Positions 1 through 12,474 of a DNA stretch of 64,000 bases are shown here, piece by piece. Numbering within the stretch: the stretch's first letter is position 1; every line of letters starts with the position of its first letter. Source of the stretch: Gnetum montanum (taxonomy: Eukaryota; Streptophyta; Gnetopsida; Gnetales; Gnetaceae); the NCBI GenBank assembly GCA_015680685.1, contig MNCI01022125.1:693662-757661 (forward strand), given 5' to 3'. The notes below the pieces were generated by a model that ran no database searches, was not told the origin of the DNA, and saw nothing but the letters and a program-made list of their open reading frames with translations. Position numbers and translations under genes: made by a program.

Positions 1-1385
1 ATGTGCAATCCCTATTTGATTAATAAAACATTAACAAATTTATAACTTTGATAGTTTCCAAAAATGGAAAGGATTCAAAGGTTTGAACAGGATGTGACTT
101 CAAATGGATTTGATATTCTTTGTCGCTTTTTATTTTACTAGGTGCATGTGTGTTTTCATGGATTTCTTATCATTCCATGTCGACCAATAAAAGAAAGTTG
201 AATAAGTCTTTGCATGATGTGGTTCTCATCAAAGAAAATGATGGGAATTCAAAGCACACCCCTTAGACATAATAAATGAATAAGTTTTTGCATGGTATGG
301 TTCTCATTTAAAAAACAAAAAAAAATTATGGGGATTAAAAGCACATCCCTTAGACAAAATAAATAGGCTACAAGCACGGGTTATGGGACTAGAAAGACAT
401 GTTGCCCATGCCTAAAGGTCCCCTCTAACTAAAACCCTTCCTCACTTCCTACTTCTCTTGTCTTCTCTAATAAGGAATGGTGGTTGTTCTATGGGAGCAC
501 TCTTGTGTCTCAGGGGGGTGGACTAGTCTTAGAATGGCGATGCAAAGCCACTAAATGTGGTTGGCTTTGGTCTAGACTAATGATGGATCCTATCAAGTCA
601 TTTAACCATAAAATTCACAAGGGACTTCATGTGACCTTAATCAAGAACTCCATTCCACTCTCTCTCATCCATTTATGCTTTCCATGTCTCACCTCACTGC
701 TAGTTTCATGTTCTTGTTTGATGTCTTGGTTTAATGTGTCAAAATTCTTAGGTAGTTTCTTTTGGGTTTTTGTACTTAACCTTCTATAACCATTAATCAT
801 CCACAGAACACACAAACTCTTTAGTTTGAAGTTATGCAAAGGCATAAAAGGCCTATGCTAATTTGGGGAGGATCCACTTGTATATCTTTTAGTGGTGTTA
901 GTTAAGTTCTTTACCCTTAGACACTCTTAAAATCAAATCCTTTTATTTACCTATCAATGACATTCGTTTGTGCACATCTTCACAACATTTTTTAGTAGAC
1001 TTTTCTTTTTATTGTTGTGAATTCTTACACCCTCTTCAAATATTTTTTTCTGTAGAAATTTTTCAAATTTAATGGACCACTTATCTATTTTACCCTATTT
1101 TTCGACCTTCCCACTAACACTCCTAATGAAATTTATCTACCACAATCACAAACTAGCTAAGTGTAACCATCGACGAGACAAGGCATTTTCGCAACTATGT
1201 GTTACACATTGCATACTAATTCATGATTCTATTGTGATTATTGTAGGAAGCATGGACTAGAAGTGGGACTATCTTCACCAAGAATGATGTAGTAGTACCA
1301 CACAATGAGAACTATTCATGATAATTAGCTCTTCTCTCTTGCTCTTTAGCCGCCAAGAGGGGTGGATGTCAGTTTTGCCTAGGGT
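1..1385. other. AT-rich sequence without a recognised gene
   Basis: I see no conserved protein motif, RNA gene or clear repeat structure here. Short open frames occur but have no family signature. The last part may be 3' internal sequence of the R1 retroelement that follows, but I cannot show this. Confidence 0.5.
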
Positions 1386-2210
1386 GCTTATTTCTCTTAT
1401 CATGAACACCCAATTTTGTTAATTTAGTCAGGTTGTATGTTAATCAATAATCCCATACCTTCTCAATATTTTGTAAGGAACTTGTTCCTCCTCTTCTTCA
1501 CTCAAGTATGAGTTTTCATTCAATTGTGGAGGTATGATAAGTCATGTTTTGACATGCTCTAATATCAAATACCCAATATCAAAGTCACGACATCAGATAC
1601 TTGATGTTAGAGCCTAGGACGCGATGTCGAATATCTTATATCACGGGGTATATGTTGGTCTATAAATATAGCACTTGAGCTCATGATTTTCATATAGTTT
1701 TTCATAGTTTTTGCATAAAGTAGTGAAGCTCTTGCAATATGTTTTCTCCAGAGTTAGAATATTTTCTAAGTGCCTGCAGTAGGAGTTTGAGTGTGTACAG
1801 ATCTTTATTCAAGCATCGATGTACCTAAGCACAGCAATGTGATAGGAATAAAAATGAATCATTTTGATAATCCTTATAGCACTAAGAATAGATTAATTTT
1901 TCCTTTAATGTACTTTACTTTCATGTACTTACTTTAATGCATTTAAATTAATCAATTAATGTCCAATTATTAATGAACACAAACATGACCACTTCAAGCA
2001 TACATATAGTGTTTGGTAACCCAGCAACATTTAACATTTCATAGCCCAGCAATGCTATATGTGTTCAAGATGTGTCCAAGAAAGTGGGATGGGTACTTGT
2101 GTTAGGCTAGCTAGGTAGTGAATGAATTAGATCTTAAATTACTATATCTTTCATTCTTGTTCTAGATGATTAAACTTATAAAACATAAAATGATAAAAAT
2201 CATGTACCTT
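1386..2210 (+). mobile_element. R1 LTR retroelement, copy A (3' internal end plus truncated LTR)
   Basis: About 150 bp of 3' internal sequence ends in a purine-rich tract just before the LTR start TGATAAGTCATG at 1535. The LTR carries a TATA box (TATAAATA, 1661-1668) and matches copies B and C closely. It stops at about 2208, roughly 190 bp short of the LTR end seen in copies C and D. The orientation follows from the TATA box and the polypurine tract. No coding sequence remains, so the superfamily is not proven; the TGATGAG...CTCATCA termini would suit a Ty3-gypsy LTR. Confidence 0.75.
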
Positions 2211-2768
2211 AATTTTGTAAAAGATTATAACTCCCAATTTTGTAAAAGATAATAACCCAGTACACTTGAGCACTCAAAGTCTATTTGTTCCATCTGAGTC
2301 AGGTTGTATGTCAATCAATAATCCCATACCTTTCCAATATTTTTTAAGGAACTTATTCTTCCTCATCTTCACTTAAGGACAATTTTTCATTCATTCATGG
2401 GGGTATGATGAGTCATGTTTTAGCACACTTCGATATCAAATACCTAATATCAAAGTTGTGACATCAAATACCTGATGTTGGAGGCCAGGACATGATGTCA
2501 GATATCCAATATCGTGGGGCATACATTGGCCTATAAATATAGCACTTGAGCTCATAATTTTCATACAATTTTTCATAGTTTTTGCATAGAGTAGCGAAGC
2601 TCTTGCAGTCTATTTTCTCTAGAGTTAGAATATTTTCTGAGTGCCCATAGCAAAAGTCTGAGTGTGTACAAATCTTTCTTTGAGAACTGATGTACCTGAG
2701 CACATCAATGTGATAGGAATAAAAATGAACCCGTTTGATAATTCTTTCAGCACTGAGAATAGATTAAT
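2211..2768 (+). mobile_element. R1 LTR retroelement, copy B (truncated)
   Basis: This copy repeats the arrangement of copy A: 3' internal sequence, a purine tract (ATGGGGGTA), then an LTR starting TGATGAGTCATG at 2406 with its TATA box at 2532-2539. It breaks off at about 2768 inside the LTR, after only about 360 bp, where copy C begins. The junction with copy A shows a small duplication of an AATTTTGTAAAAGAT-type segment (about 2211-2262), which suggests slippage or illegitimate recombination. Confidence 0.75.
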
Positions 2769-3832
2769 GCTTACTTCTCTTATCATGAACACCCAATTTT
2801 GTAAAATATTATAACTCCATACACTTGAGCACTTAGAGTCTATTTGTTCCATTTGAGTTAGGTTATATGTCAATCAATAATCCCATACCTTCCCAATATT
2901 TTGCAAGGAACTTGTTACTCCTCTTCTTCACTCAAGGATGAGTTTTTGTTCAGTTGTGGGGGTATGATGAGTCATGTTCTGACATGTTCTAATATCAAAT
3001 ACCTGATATCGAAGCCACAACATCAAATACCTGATGTTGAAGCCCAGGATGTGATGTCGAATATTCAATATTGCAAGGTATACATTGGCCTATAAATATA
3101 GCACTTGAGCTCACAATTTTCATATAGTTTTTCATAATTTTTGCATAGAGTAGTGAAGCTGTTACAGTCTGTTTTCTCCAAAATTAGAATATTTTCTGAG
3201 TGCCTGCAGTAGGAGTCTGAATGTGTACAGATCTTTGTTCAAGCACTAATGTACTTGAGCATAGCAATGTAATATGAATAAAAATAAACCCTTTTGATAA
3301 TCCTTGCAGCACTAAGAATAGATTAATGTTTCCTTTAATGTAATTTACCGTCATGCACTTACTTTAATGCATTTAAATTAAGCAGTTAATTTTTAGTTGT
3401 TAATAAACACAAGCATTACCACTTTGAGCATACATATAGTGTTTGATAACCCAGCAACATTTAACGTTTGGTAGCCCAACAATGCTATATATGTTTAGGA
3501 TGTGTTCAAGAAAGTGGAATGGGTACTTGTGTTAGGCTAGCTAGGTAGTGAATGAATTAGAACTTAAATTACTCTACCTTTCATTCTTGTTCTAGGTGAT
3601 TAAACTTATAAAACATAAAATGATAAAAATCATGTACCTCAATTACACTTAAACCATATCCTTGAGCTTCACAAGTGTAGTTGGAAGGACAACAAATGTT
3701 CTCAACGCCCATTTCACTTCCTAGAAGAACTAGTGCACTAAAGAACTATAGCTCCATGGAATTCAACCAAATCACGTGTGAACACCTTAGTGATTTGTAT
3801 GGTTGGGTGTAGGGTTATCACACCGCTTATCA
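2769..3832 (+). mobile_element. R1 LTR retroelement, copy C (full-length 3' LTR)
   Basis: The 3' internal end (2769-2964) finishes with the polypurine tract GTGGGGGTA. It is followed by an 868-bp LTR, 2965-3832, starting TGATGAG and ending CTTATCA, so its ends are inverted. The TATA box is at 3091-3098. It is the most complete R1 LTR in the window and aligns to copies A and B throughout, and to copy D (47612-48323) in its 3' two thirds. No primer-binding site follows, so this is a 3' LTR joined to flanking DNA. Confidence 0.8.
2992..3098 (+). promoter_or_regulatory. U3 palindrome array and TATA box of R1 LTR
   Basis: Imperfect palindromes lie just upstream of the TATA box. ATATCA/TGATAT arms at 2992-3009 and AACATCA/TGATGTT arms at 3019-3038 both surround the same AATACC spacer, and a GATGTC...AATATTG segment follows. 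Copies A and B keep the same arrangement. This looks like a U3 promoter with repeated protein-binding sites; the binding factor is unknown. Confidence 0.5.
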
Positions 3833-4083
3833 CGCATATTTCTATTTGTGTCTATGTTCCCTTCTATCATTCTTGCAATGGTTCCATCAATCATCTTTAG
3901 CTTTCCTATGATCATTTTCCCTCCTACCTTTGCCATGTTTACCTTGTTAGAGCTTAGTGTTAAAGATAAAAAGGATGAGGATGAAGAGCTAAGAGAGTTA
4001 TGATAGCTTGTTCTTCTTTATTGTGAGCTACAAAGTAAAGAAAAAATAGTAGAATCATGATCTCTTCTACTTATTATTTCCAC

Positions 4084-4191
4084 TATGAATCATTGATTTC
4101 TTTCAAATTTCTTGATGATTAATCTTAATATCATGGATATGAATCCTTGATTTCTTATAAATTCCTTAATGATTAATCCTAATATCATGGA
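4084..4191. repeat. Two-copy 54-bp tandem repeat
   Basis: Units 4084-4137 and 4138-4191 are both 54 bp. Each starts TATGAATC and ends AATATCATGGA, with only a few mismatches between them. Confidence 0.85.
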
Positions 4192-4744
4192 TATTGATCT
4201 TTTTTTGATAACTCTATGAGGTTTATGTCTTTTATGTACTTATGTCATTGGTTCTAACATTTTTGCAACATAGAAAACAACATTTGCAATGATTGTGATG
4301 CAAGACTTAGTTATTCTGAGTCATGTTCCAACCATGGCCTCTTAATTATCGGTAGTATTAAAGTAGACCACAAGGTAAGATCATAATTCTTCAATTATAG
4401 GTTGTAGCAAATTTGCACTATTATTGGATTGCAAGTTTCAACAAGGTCATGATCCATCAAATGCAGGTCAAAATGTAATGAGATAGTGATTGATTAATTA
4501 CTAGTGGTTTGATGTGGATCATACTAAGTTCATGATACACTCATGGTTTATCTACCATGAGTCACATCAAGATCATTATCATCTTTTGAAAATCTTAATA
4601 AAGTTATAGTAGGATTGCAATCTAATAAAAGTGAAATAAACAACATGTATCAAATATCAGAAGTTGCAATGATAAATACAACCATAACATCACATGTTAG
4701 AAGATGAAGCTTGTAAGGTAGAAGAGATCTCAAATGAGGAATAA

Positions 4745-4930
4745 TCCTAGTTCATAGTGAGTTCTTTAGACTTAGGATAAGATCCATGATGAGTTCATCA
4801 AATTTAGGATAAGGTCCATGAAGAGTTTCTTAGATTTAGAACTATGTATATGATAAATTCATGAGATTTAGAATTAATTTTTTGATAAGTTCTTAGGATG
4901 CATGATCAATTCCACAATGACTTTTGTGGA
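4745..4930. repeat. Degenerate tandem repeat of about 45 bp
   Basis: A phrase of the form GAGTTC..TAGATTTAGGATAAG..CCATGAT recurs four to five times with substitutions. Unit boundaries are blurred, so the period is approximate. Confidence 0.6.
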
Positions 4931-6030
4931 TTTAGAATTAAATTTAAAAAATATTCTTAACAAGCAAGATACCATGATAACAACTAATAATTCAAGATAC
5001 TAGATATTATAATTCTTGTAGGGTTGGCACTAGGCCATGTCCACTAATATGTGTCTTATTGCATGGGATATTAGTAGCTAGTATGTATCTTGTTGCATGA
5101 TGTACCCATAATTTTCTTTCCTAGTTTTATTTCTAGAAAACAAAGAAAATTTAGTTTCCTCTCCTTAAAAGAGTGTTGATTCTTTCCTACATATTTTTTA
5201 TGTAAATGTTACAATTAGAAGGGCTAATGGAACTCAAGGTAGGAATCATTTTTATAGAGATGACTAGTAAACTAAAGACTAGTTTAAATGGTGATTTTTT
5301 ATAATCAACTTAAGCCTATGAGTTCGTGATTTATTATTCACTAACCTAATCTTGTTTTGATGTAATTAGCATATTATGTTATGAATGATGAGATTTGTAA
5401 TGATGATAAGCTATGAAGATGATATTACAAGTTTATTGTTACTTTGTTATGCCATGTTGGTGGTTTTGTATAAATTTTCTATTTGTATGATGAATTTTAG
5501 TGAGGTGTGACATGAATATTTATTTTTTTCGATAATTCTCTTCCTTATCAAAGTAATATGAAAATTAATTTTTTCTTTTATTTTCAATTAACTTTTTCCC
5601 TATTACATGAGCAATTGCACTCTCTCTCATCAAGCTAATACTCTTAAACCACATGCTTGGCTAATGAATATTCTTCAAAAGAATGCAAGATTTATTACTT
5701 AACTAATTGAAATTTTAGCATTCTTGGTGCAACCTTATCCAAATTAAATAATGTTATCATTTTGATCCTACCATTAAATAAATGAATCTTGATAGAAAAT
5801 AGACATAAAGTTGAGTAGAAAATAATCATCATACTATGAGTGATCTTAAGTTGTTATGGTTGTGGCTAATTCACTTTTTGTCTTTCTAATAATTATTTAT
5901 TTTACTATGAATTTTTTTTAATGTCATGAAAATTTAATATCTATCCAATAAATCCTATGGATATTCAAATGTAATAAAGGTTTATTTAATTTCAATATTA
6001 ATTTCAAAAAATTAAAAAATATTTAGTCAT

Positions 6031-6980
6031 TGATAAGGATCCCATGAGCTTTAACCACTGGGATTCATCATATAGAACATAGTTTAATCCAATGATAACT
6101 TTGAAGATTATGTTGAGTGACTTTCCAAGAATACTTATGTATCACATTACATTCAAAAAATATAAAAGATGATATGATACATATAATATAATGAAAGCCC
6201 ATGTAACAATGGTGGAAAGTTAAAAAATATTTATAATTTTTATGTATTTTATCAATATAAGAATAAAACAAATATAAACACACACACACATTGCAATCCC
6301 TCATGGGAATAGGTGCAATACTCATAAACACTCACATGTCTTGTAATCCCCTATGGAATCGGTGCAACATCATACATAGAAAGCAATAGATGACTCTTAG
6401 TCACAACCTTGATGGCCCAACACCATGTCATATAATTATGACCTTAAATGAGGATGAATCATCATAGCTTGATAAAATAAAAATTAAATAAATATTTTTA
6501 GTGTTTTAATGTTTTAAGGTATCAATGGTATAAATAAAGGGAAGATCATGAACTTTATTCACTATACAAGTACTACACTTTACCTCAACCAAATGATTCC
6601 TAGCTACATAAGTAAGGTAGCACTCTAACAAATTTTAGCTACACTTGTGAAAGCAACGACTCAAAATAAATACACAAAAAGAAAAAAAATCAACTTACCC
6701 AAGGAAGAAAGAGCTCTTAACACAAGCCAAATGTCAAAAATCAAATGAAAATAAAAGTTAGTATAAGATGTATGTGAGAGCTCATCCTAATTATTTATAG
6801 GTTTTACAATATGATGATGGAGATTCATCAATGTCTACAAGTGAATAAATATTTGTCAATGTAGCCTGTACCAATCAAATCACATCTTTGGCACTTAGGT
6901 CTAAACTTGGGCAAGCAAGGGGTGTGCTAATGTAGAGGTGTTGATGTAGAGAGGTGCACTGATGCAAGAAAATTACAACA
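6031..6980 (-). repeat. Family G 3' LTR
   Basis: On the plus strand it starts TGATAAGG and ends TTACAACA. It aligns with 19066-20039 along its length. A TATA-like CTATAAATAATTAG sits on the minus strand at about 6793-6806. The CA dinucleotide run near 6280 occurs at the same place in both copies. Confidence 0.75.
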
Positions 6981-6992
6981 ATCCCCCTACTA
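6981..6992 (-). other. Polypurine tract of family G
   Basis: On the minus strand GTAGGGGGAT abuts the LTR start TGTTGTAA. This is the position and composition expected of a plus-strand primer in an LTR retrotransposon. Confidence 0.7.
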
Positions 6993-9021
6993 AGAAACTA
7001 AGACTAATCCTAGATGAAACCTAGAATCCAAAGGAACACGTTGGAAGGACCTTAAGGTATTCAAATGAGGTTGAAAACATCCTAAGGAGCTTGATACATG
7101 CACATATACCAAAAGTATGGTACAATAGGCAAGAGATTACACCTAGAAAACATAAGCCACAATCGAACATGCTAGACTACAAACACATGGTGCATAAAAT
7201 ACTTTTCGAATTCAGGGCTTATTATAGACATAAAAAATACCACTAGATATCTCACCATTCTTTCATAAATGAGTGAAGCTAGTTCCATAGCTTTAATATC
7301 CAAGATTGAAAAATAGGGATTATACACTTGACAAGATCAATGCAGAGAAATTACAAATATATAATACCATAAATATGATACAAGACAAGCCACCTCACTA
7401 AGAAGTGCTAGGGGATGATGGTCCAAAATGAAATTTAACTAACATGCCTACATGAAATGCAAATAAGCCTAAAGGACAAGGTATAGACATGTGAAATCTC
7501 TACTAGTGGATGTCAAGGTCCATCATCTTGACCTTATGGATGGATCTCTACTACATGTCATTCATACTTATGCCTTATTCCATGTCATCTACTTTCAAAT
7601 TATCTTCTAACTCCTTTAGCACTCATTTGGAAGCTCTTGCTAGGCACTCACCCAATCCAAAGATCAAGAGCATGATTTTCTACCTCTATATCTCTATAGA
7701 ATAGGATTCCTCTATTTTTCTTTAATCCTTCAAACATACTCCAAATCCAAAATGTATGAAGATAATTCAATTGATAGAAAACAAAAAACTATCTAAGTTT
7801 AATTAATTTAAAGAATATTACTATTTGGTAATTCCACAATCCACAAAAATCACAAATCACTCATACACTCAATGATATAGAATTTACAATAACATAATGA
7901 TTATCCTTAATGCAAGGCACAACCAAACTATATTTCTTCCACAGAAAAAGGACTAAGAATCAACATAACACATACACTAAGAGTTGCAATGATTAAAAAC
8001 ACACACTTGACCATAAAGATACCCACACATTCATGAAATCTCTCTCAATCCAACTCTTAAGTGCTCAACTCTCATCTCAACTAATAATAAAATCATAAAA
8101 ACACATAATAATATTTATTAAATTTAATACAATAACCCTAGGAAAATCTTTCCCATGCTTAACTTGGATATTCTTACCTATTTCCATCTTGTTCTCATTT
8201 TTTCCCATTCTTCATAACTTGGAATTACCAACTCAAAACGTTTTAAGGTTGTACAATACATCTATAAGTCTGTCAAGGTGATTTTCTATTAACTCAAGCT
8301 CTTAGATGGCATCTCTTGACTATTGGAGATGTCTACTATTGGAGTGAGATGTCTCCTCCTAGGATAAGATGTCTCCTATTTGAAAGAGACATCTCCCTAG
8401 AGATGTCTCTGACTAGGATAAGACATCTCCTCATCCTACAATACATCTCCCAACCACTTAGGACATCTCCTATGCATGCCTAACTCTTAGTCAAGATGTC
8501 TCTTTAATCTTAAAGATACCTTTCTAGCTTCTCAAAACCTATAATCAACCACCTGTAACAATGACTATAGGCTCAAAAGAGGTATTCCTACATCACACTC
8601 TCAAGGGAGGCCTCTCAGGTATAGGTGTTTAATCCAATGATTAATGTTATACCTTCTCTTATTCTGAGATTGGTGGTTCTCATATATGACCATAGACCAA
8701 GGACTAAGATCTTTAAATCTCCTTCCAAATAGGTCTCTAAAATCCTAAGCATAATCACCTAAACATGATGAGCTATGAAAAATGCTAAAAATCAAGTGAG
8801 ATCCCCAAGGAATTTTACTACCATTGCAAAAAATAACCATAGGAATAATGATAAGTATAACCCTTGGGACATGAGAAAAACATAATCACAACTATAAGAT
8901 CAAGGCATGCACATGTAAGTTAAAAAATGAAAATAGTTTAAATAACCACAAAAACTACAAAGTATATATCCAAATTGGTGTCTCTTCCCCATCAATAAGT
9001 CATAAGACATGTAGCTTAAAC
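6993..9021 (-). other. Family G internal region, left part
   Basis: Non-coding as far as I can see. The first 250 bp (to about 7240) match 20040-20310. The segment 8310-8510 holds the AGATGTCT array listed separately. No open frame has a recognisable retrotransposon domain. Confidence 0.5.
8310..8510. repeat. Cluster of AGATGTCTCC / GGAGACATCT motifs
   Basis: About nine copies of a short motif in both orientations lie within 200 bp. They include the exact hexamer TGTCTC at 8350, 8370, 8404 and 8497 and its complement GAGACA at 8386. TGTCTC is the core of the plant auxin-response element. A looser cluster of the same octamer occurs at 27233-27353. Whether the sites function is unknown. Confidence 0.6.
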
Positions 9022-9026
9022 CACAC

Positions 9027-9947
9027 TATTAGAGTTTAGTTTTATGTCTCTTGGACAACTCTAATTATACAAGGATTATTTAGGTTATGAGAAAACTTAA
9101 ATATGGTTCACTGATTAAGTAACTCATCATTATACATCCTTCATAATTATATTTCCCACATTCTACAAGCATTTTTAGTATCTAGCAAACTTATTATGAA
9201 TCTCTTACTCATAATATATTCTTCTTCTTCTTCGACTACATTCTCATGATGTCTACATTTTCTTGTTATTCATAATAGGTCTTCTAGAAATTTTCTTGAT
9301 TAGTTAGTTGTACATGAGCTTGGCCCTCATGGACTTCTTCAGTGATCCATAGCTTGGGTTGTTAATGACTACTACCTTAATCATAGCTTTTCCCTCTTTG
9401 TAGTCATTCTTTATACCCAATTGTAACCTTCTGGATGATCTTCTCTTCCTATTTAGAAATCTAGACTAAATTATGAATGGTTCACCTTGAATATTCTAGA
9501 ACCTTCTTCACTTCTTTAATTTACATGACTTCTTTATACTTTTGGTTTCTTGGGTCGTTATTACAAATTCTATTAATCGTAATAACTACTATGTTTCATT
9601 ATATTTCTTAATGTTGACTACTTTCTTATTTTGGACATATACCTTTACTTCCTTGTGGTTCTTATTTTGATTGTCTTTTATACAACACTACATCCAGTAT
9701 CTTCTCTTATGATTCATCATTGCTTGCATTTTTTTTCTTCTTGATCTTTAATTGTCTCTTACCAAATCTCTTCTTTTCAATGTCAATTCTTCATAACTGA
9801 TTCACAACTACTTATGTTCCACAAATGGGATCATAATGGTTTGTATATCACATCTTTTTATTATTACTTGTTTATAATTGATTACAAGTAATCTTATATG
9901 GTTATGAAACTAATGATTGTACATCATGTTATGATCATATTCTAATG
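9027..9947 (-). repeat. Family X copy 1, 3' LTR
   Basis: This 921-bp LTR aligns with 13389-14321. Its plus-strand start is TATTAGAG (TG changed to TA) and its end TCTAATG, so both terminal dinucleotides have mutated. Confidence 0.85.
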
Positions 9948-10399
9948 CTTTCTATCAAACATTAGTTTTGTAACTTTGTTTATTATTTCTTAAGAAGTCA
10001 ATAAGTGGTAAATAATGATTCTTTATGAATTGTACAATACTCCATGGTGGCTAGTCATAAAGCATTATACTTTCATATGAATTGATGGAATTGATCCCCT
10101 TCACTTACGAGTTCCTAAAAATAACAAAAATTGTAGCATAGATTGGACACAAGGAAACTCTATTTTACATTAAGCTCAAATGAAAATATAAATCATGTAT
10201 TATCAATTTTGGGAATGGATAGTGTGGACTTCATCTCTGTAACAAGGGATTATTTAGATACAATCGATGGATCTTTAGTTCATGTGGAACATCAAGAATA
10301 GGAATAGGAATAAGTAATAGTTTAGAAGTAGCGGAAGAAAGTACTTTTGCTTTTGGTACATCTTATGATGATTCTAAGTATAGTGCTTCTTATTATTGG

Positions 10400-10930
10400 A
10401 GCTTCACAGATGCCTTGACTGGTCCCATTTCCCTTCATAGCTCTTCCAATTTTGCTAAGCAAGCCTTTACTTCTTCTTCTTTGAAAATTAGTTGTTGTTT
10501 ATATTCTTCTGTTGATGAATTTTTAGCATACATTCTTTCCTTGGATTCCTAGATGTTGACCTTTAGTTTCTAATGCTCTATCACTAGTTCTTGATTGGTC
10601 TTACAAAGATCCTTAACTTCTTGTTTTAGATGTGGAGTTTCATTCTTAAGTTCTTCATTCTCTCATAAGTGTTGCTTCTCAATATTCATAATTCTCTTTC
10701 TTTTCTTTTGTAGATAAAGCTACTTGCCTAGGTCCTTGATATAGTAGTTATAATTTAGAGTTGATATTTATGCTTTGTGTTATGCCACTATTTTTTGCAA
10801 ACTTCTAAAAATCTAATATCAACTTGTCATATTCACTAATCTGAGTTTGTAGAGCAGTTTCCAATTCTTCTTTCTTCTTCTCTATCAATGATAGATTCAT
10901 GATAGCCACTAAAATCTCATCAAATTTGTT
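10400..10930 (-). pseudogene. Decayed coiled-coil reading frame in element X copy 1
   Basis: On the minus strand this stretch reads as a charged, Leu/Glu/Lys-rich protein, with pieces such as KKKEELETALQTQISEYDKL, KNETPHLKQEVKDLCKTNQE and EEEVKACLAKLEEL. Several in-frame stops and at least one frameshift interrupt it. The composition predicts coiled coil. It lacks a CCHC knuckle or any pol motif. It could be a divergent gag or an extra element ORF, or a captured host fragment; I cannot tell which. Confidence 0.45.
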
Positions 10931-12110
10931 TTCCTCCACATGCCTGACTGATGCATAATAAATGATGGATTCAACATAGACATATACTACACTCTTATAA
11001 GCTCATGATCGTTCAATATATTCTATTGCCTAGTGTCTAACCAATACTTTACTTCTCTATTAATTGATGCATCTACATTCTTACTTTAATCTTTAACCAA
11101 TTCTTCCCAAAATGTATTATTTTTATTTCACTCAAAAGAATATAGAATTCTTATGTAAGAAAAATAATTTTTTACTCCTAATAATTTATAGGTACTAGTA
11201 GTTATTAAGCCAACATAGGCCCTTAGACTATTTTATGCGCTAATCATGTTTATTAATTGATAATGAATAGTTAAAGCAGTGGCATTCACGATTGGAAAGT
11301 TTATATACAACTTAATATCTACAATATCAAAATAATTGGAAGGAGGAATATAAAGGAACTCATTTTCTATGACCTTATCCTTGCCTGTGCAAACTTATGT
11401 ACAATGGATACTTTGATTCTTTGTAGCACCCTTTTCTTCAGAAGTAAGTATTAGGGTATGCTTACCTGATCTTCAGGCTAATACCCTAATGCTAGTTGAT
11501 TCCTAACCACTTTGTTCCTTTTGGGTTATGATTGGTATTTTCTTAAACATTATTTGATTTTTATTGTTTAAATTCATAAGCTCTCTTTTATCCAAAAGAA
11601 CATGAATTACCACACATGTTGATAATTGAGTAGGAACCCCCTTGCAAAATCTCTACACCAATAATATAAGAATTCCTCCAAAACCAAATTTGCCACTCAT
11701 ACCCACTTTTGCCTTCATAAATGTACAATAGAAATTGTGCACTACAATTCTTGCCTAGGTGCACTACAAGTCCTAAGCTTGAACATAGTAAATGATGTTA
11801 ATGATAACCCACTAGACTGTGTTACAATTACCAATGCAATCCATCCATGTATTATAAATTTTACACATAGAACAAATACGTTTTACTAGTAGGTCTATAT
11901 TTACCTAGGGTTGTGATCTATGATCTTCTAAGAATTACTTAAAAATAAATGCAGGGACTATGGCTTCACGATTATTTGAGCGAGTATCCATAAATGAAAA
12001 ACAAACATTTCTATCATTAGCAATAAAAAATGACTTCTTCAAAGATTGACATGGGAATAGACTTACCTAATAAAATATTTTCATTACTTCATCAAAATAC
12101 ATCTTCAGCA

Positions 12111-12113
<3 letters not shown>

Positions 12114-12141
<28 letters not shown>
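12114..12141. repeat. A28 homopolymer run
   Basis: Twenty-eight consecutive A bases lie inside the X element. A second run follows 300 bp further on. Confidence 0.9.
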
Positions 12142-12143
<2 letters not shown>

Positions 12144-12439
12144 CATCAAGAAGCTCAAACTGTACATAGCTACCCATGCCAACTTCCTTTAATTTGTTGA
12201 CCACTTTTGATTCTATTTTTTGTTGTAGGAAATTTGAATTGTAAGTAATTATGCACTTCAACTCAAGCTTTTCTTATATAGGACTCATATGTAGCATGAT
12301 AAAGGCTTCCTTGATAATAAGAATTGCATCATAATTAATCCTCTTTTCTAATTCATTTTAATTTTTTATACTAGTACTCAAAAAACCTAGTTCAATAGGA
12401 TTTCATGAAATTTGCAAATGGAAATTCTTAGTGGAATGT

Positions 12440-12441
<2 letters not shown>

Positions 12442-12472
<31 letters not shown>
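12442..12472. repeat. A31 homopolymer run
   Basis: Thirty-one consecutive A bases. Such runs are prone to sequencing and assembly length error. Confidence 0.9.

Positions 12473-12474
<2 letters not shown>

Larger units (their letters stand above)
3833..6030. other. AT-rich flank without a recognised gene
   Basis: This stretch lies between R1 copy C and the G-family LTR. Apart from the two short tandem repeats listed separately I see no coding motif or element terminus. Confidence 0.5.

Noticed and set aside
484-789. 101-codon plus-strand frame near the left edge
   Set aside because: Hydrophobic and Leu/Ser-rich low-complexity composition, no family motif, and an antisense frame overlaps it. 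Chance frame in AT-rich DNA.
6280-6292. CA dinucleotide run as a functional microsatellite
   Set aside because: It is short and present at the same place in both family G LTRs, so it belongs to the LTR.
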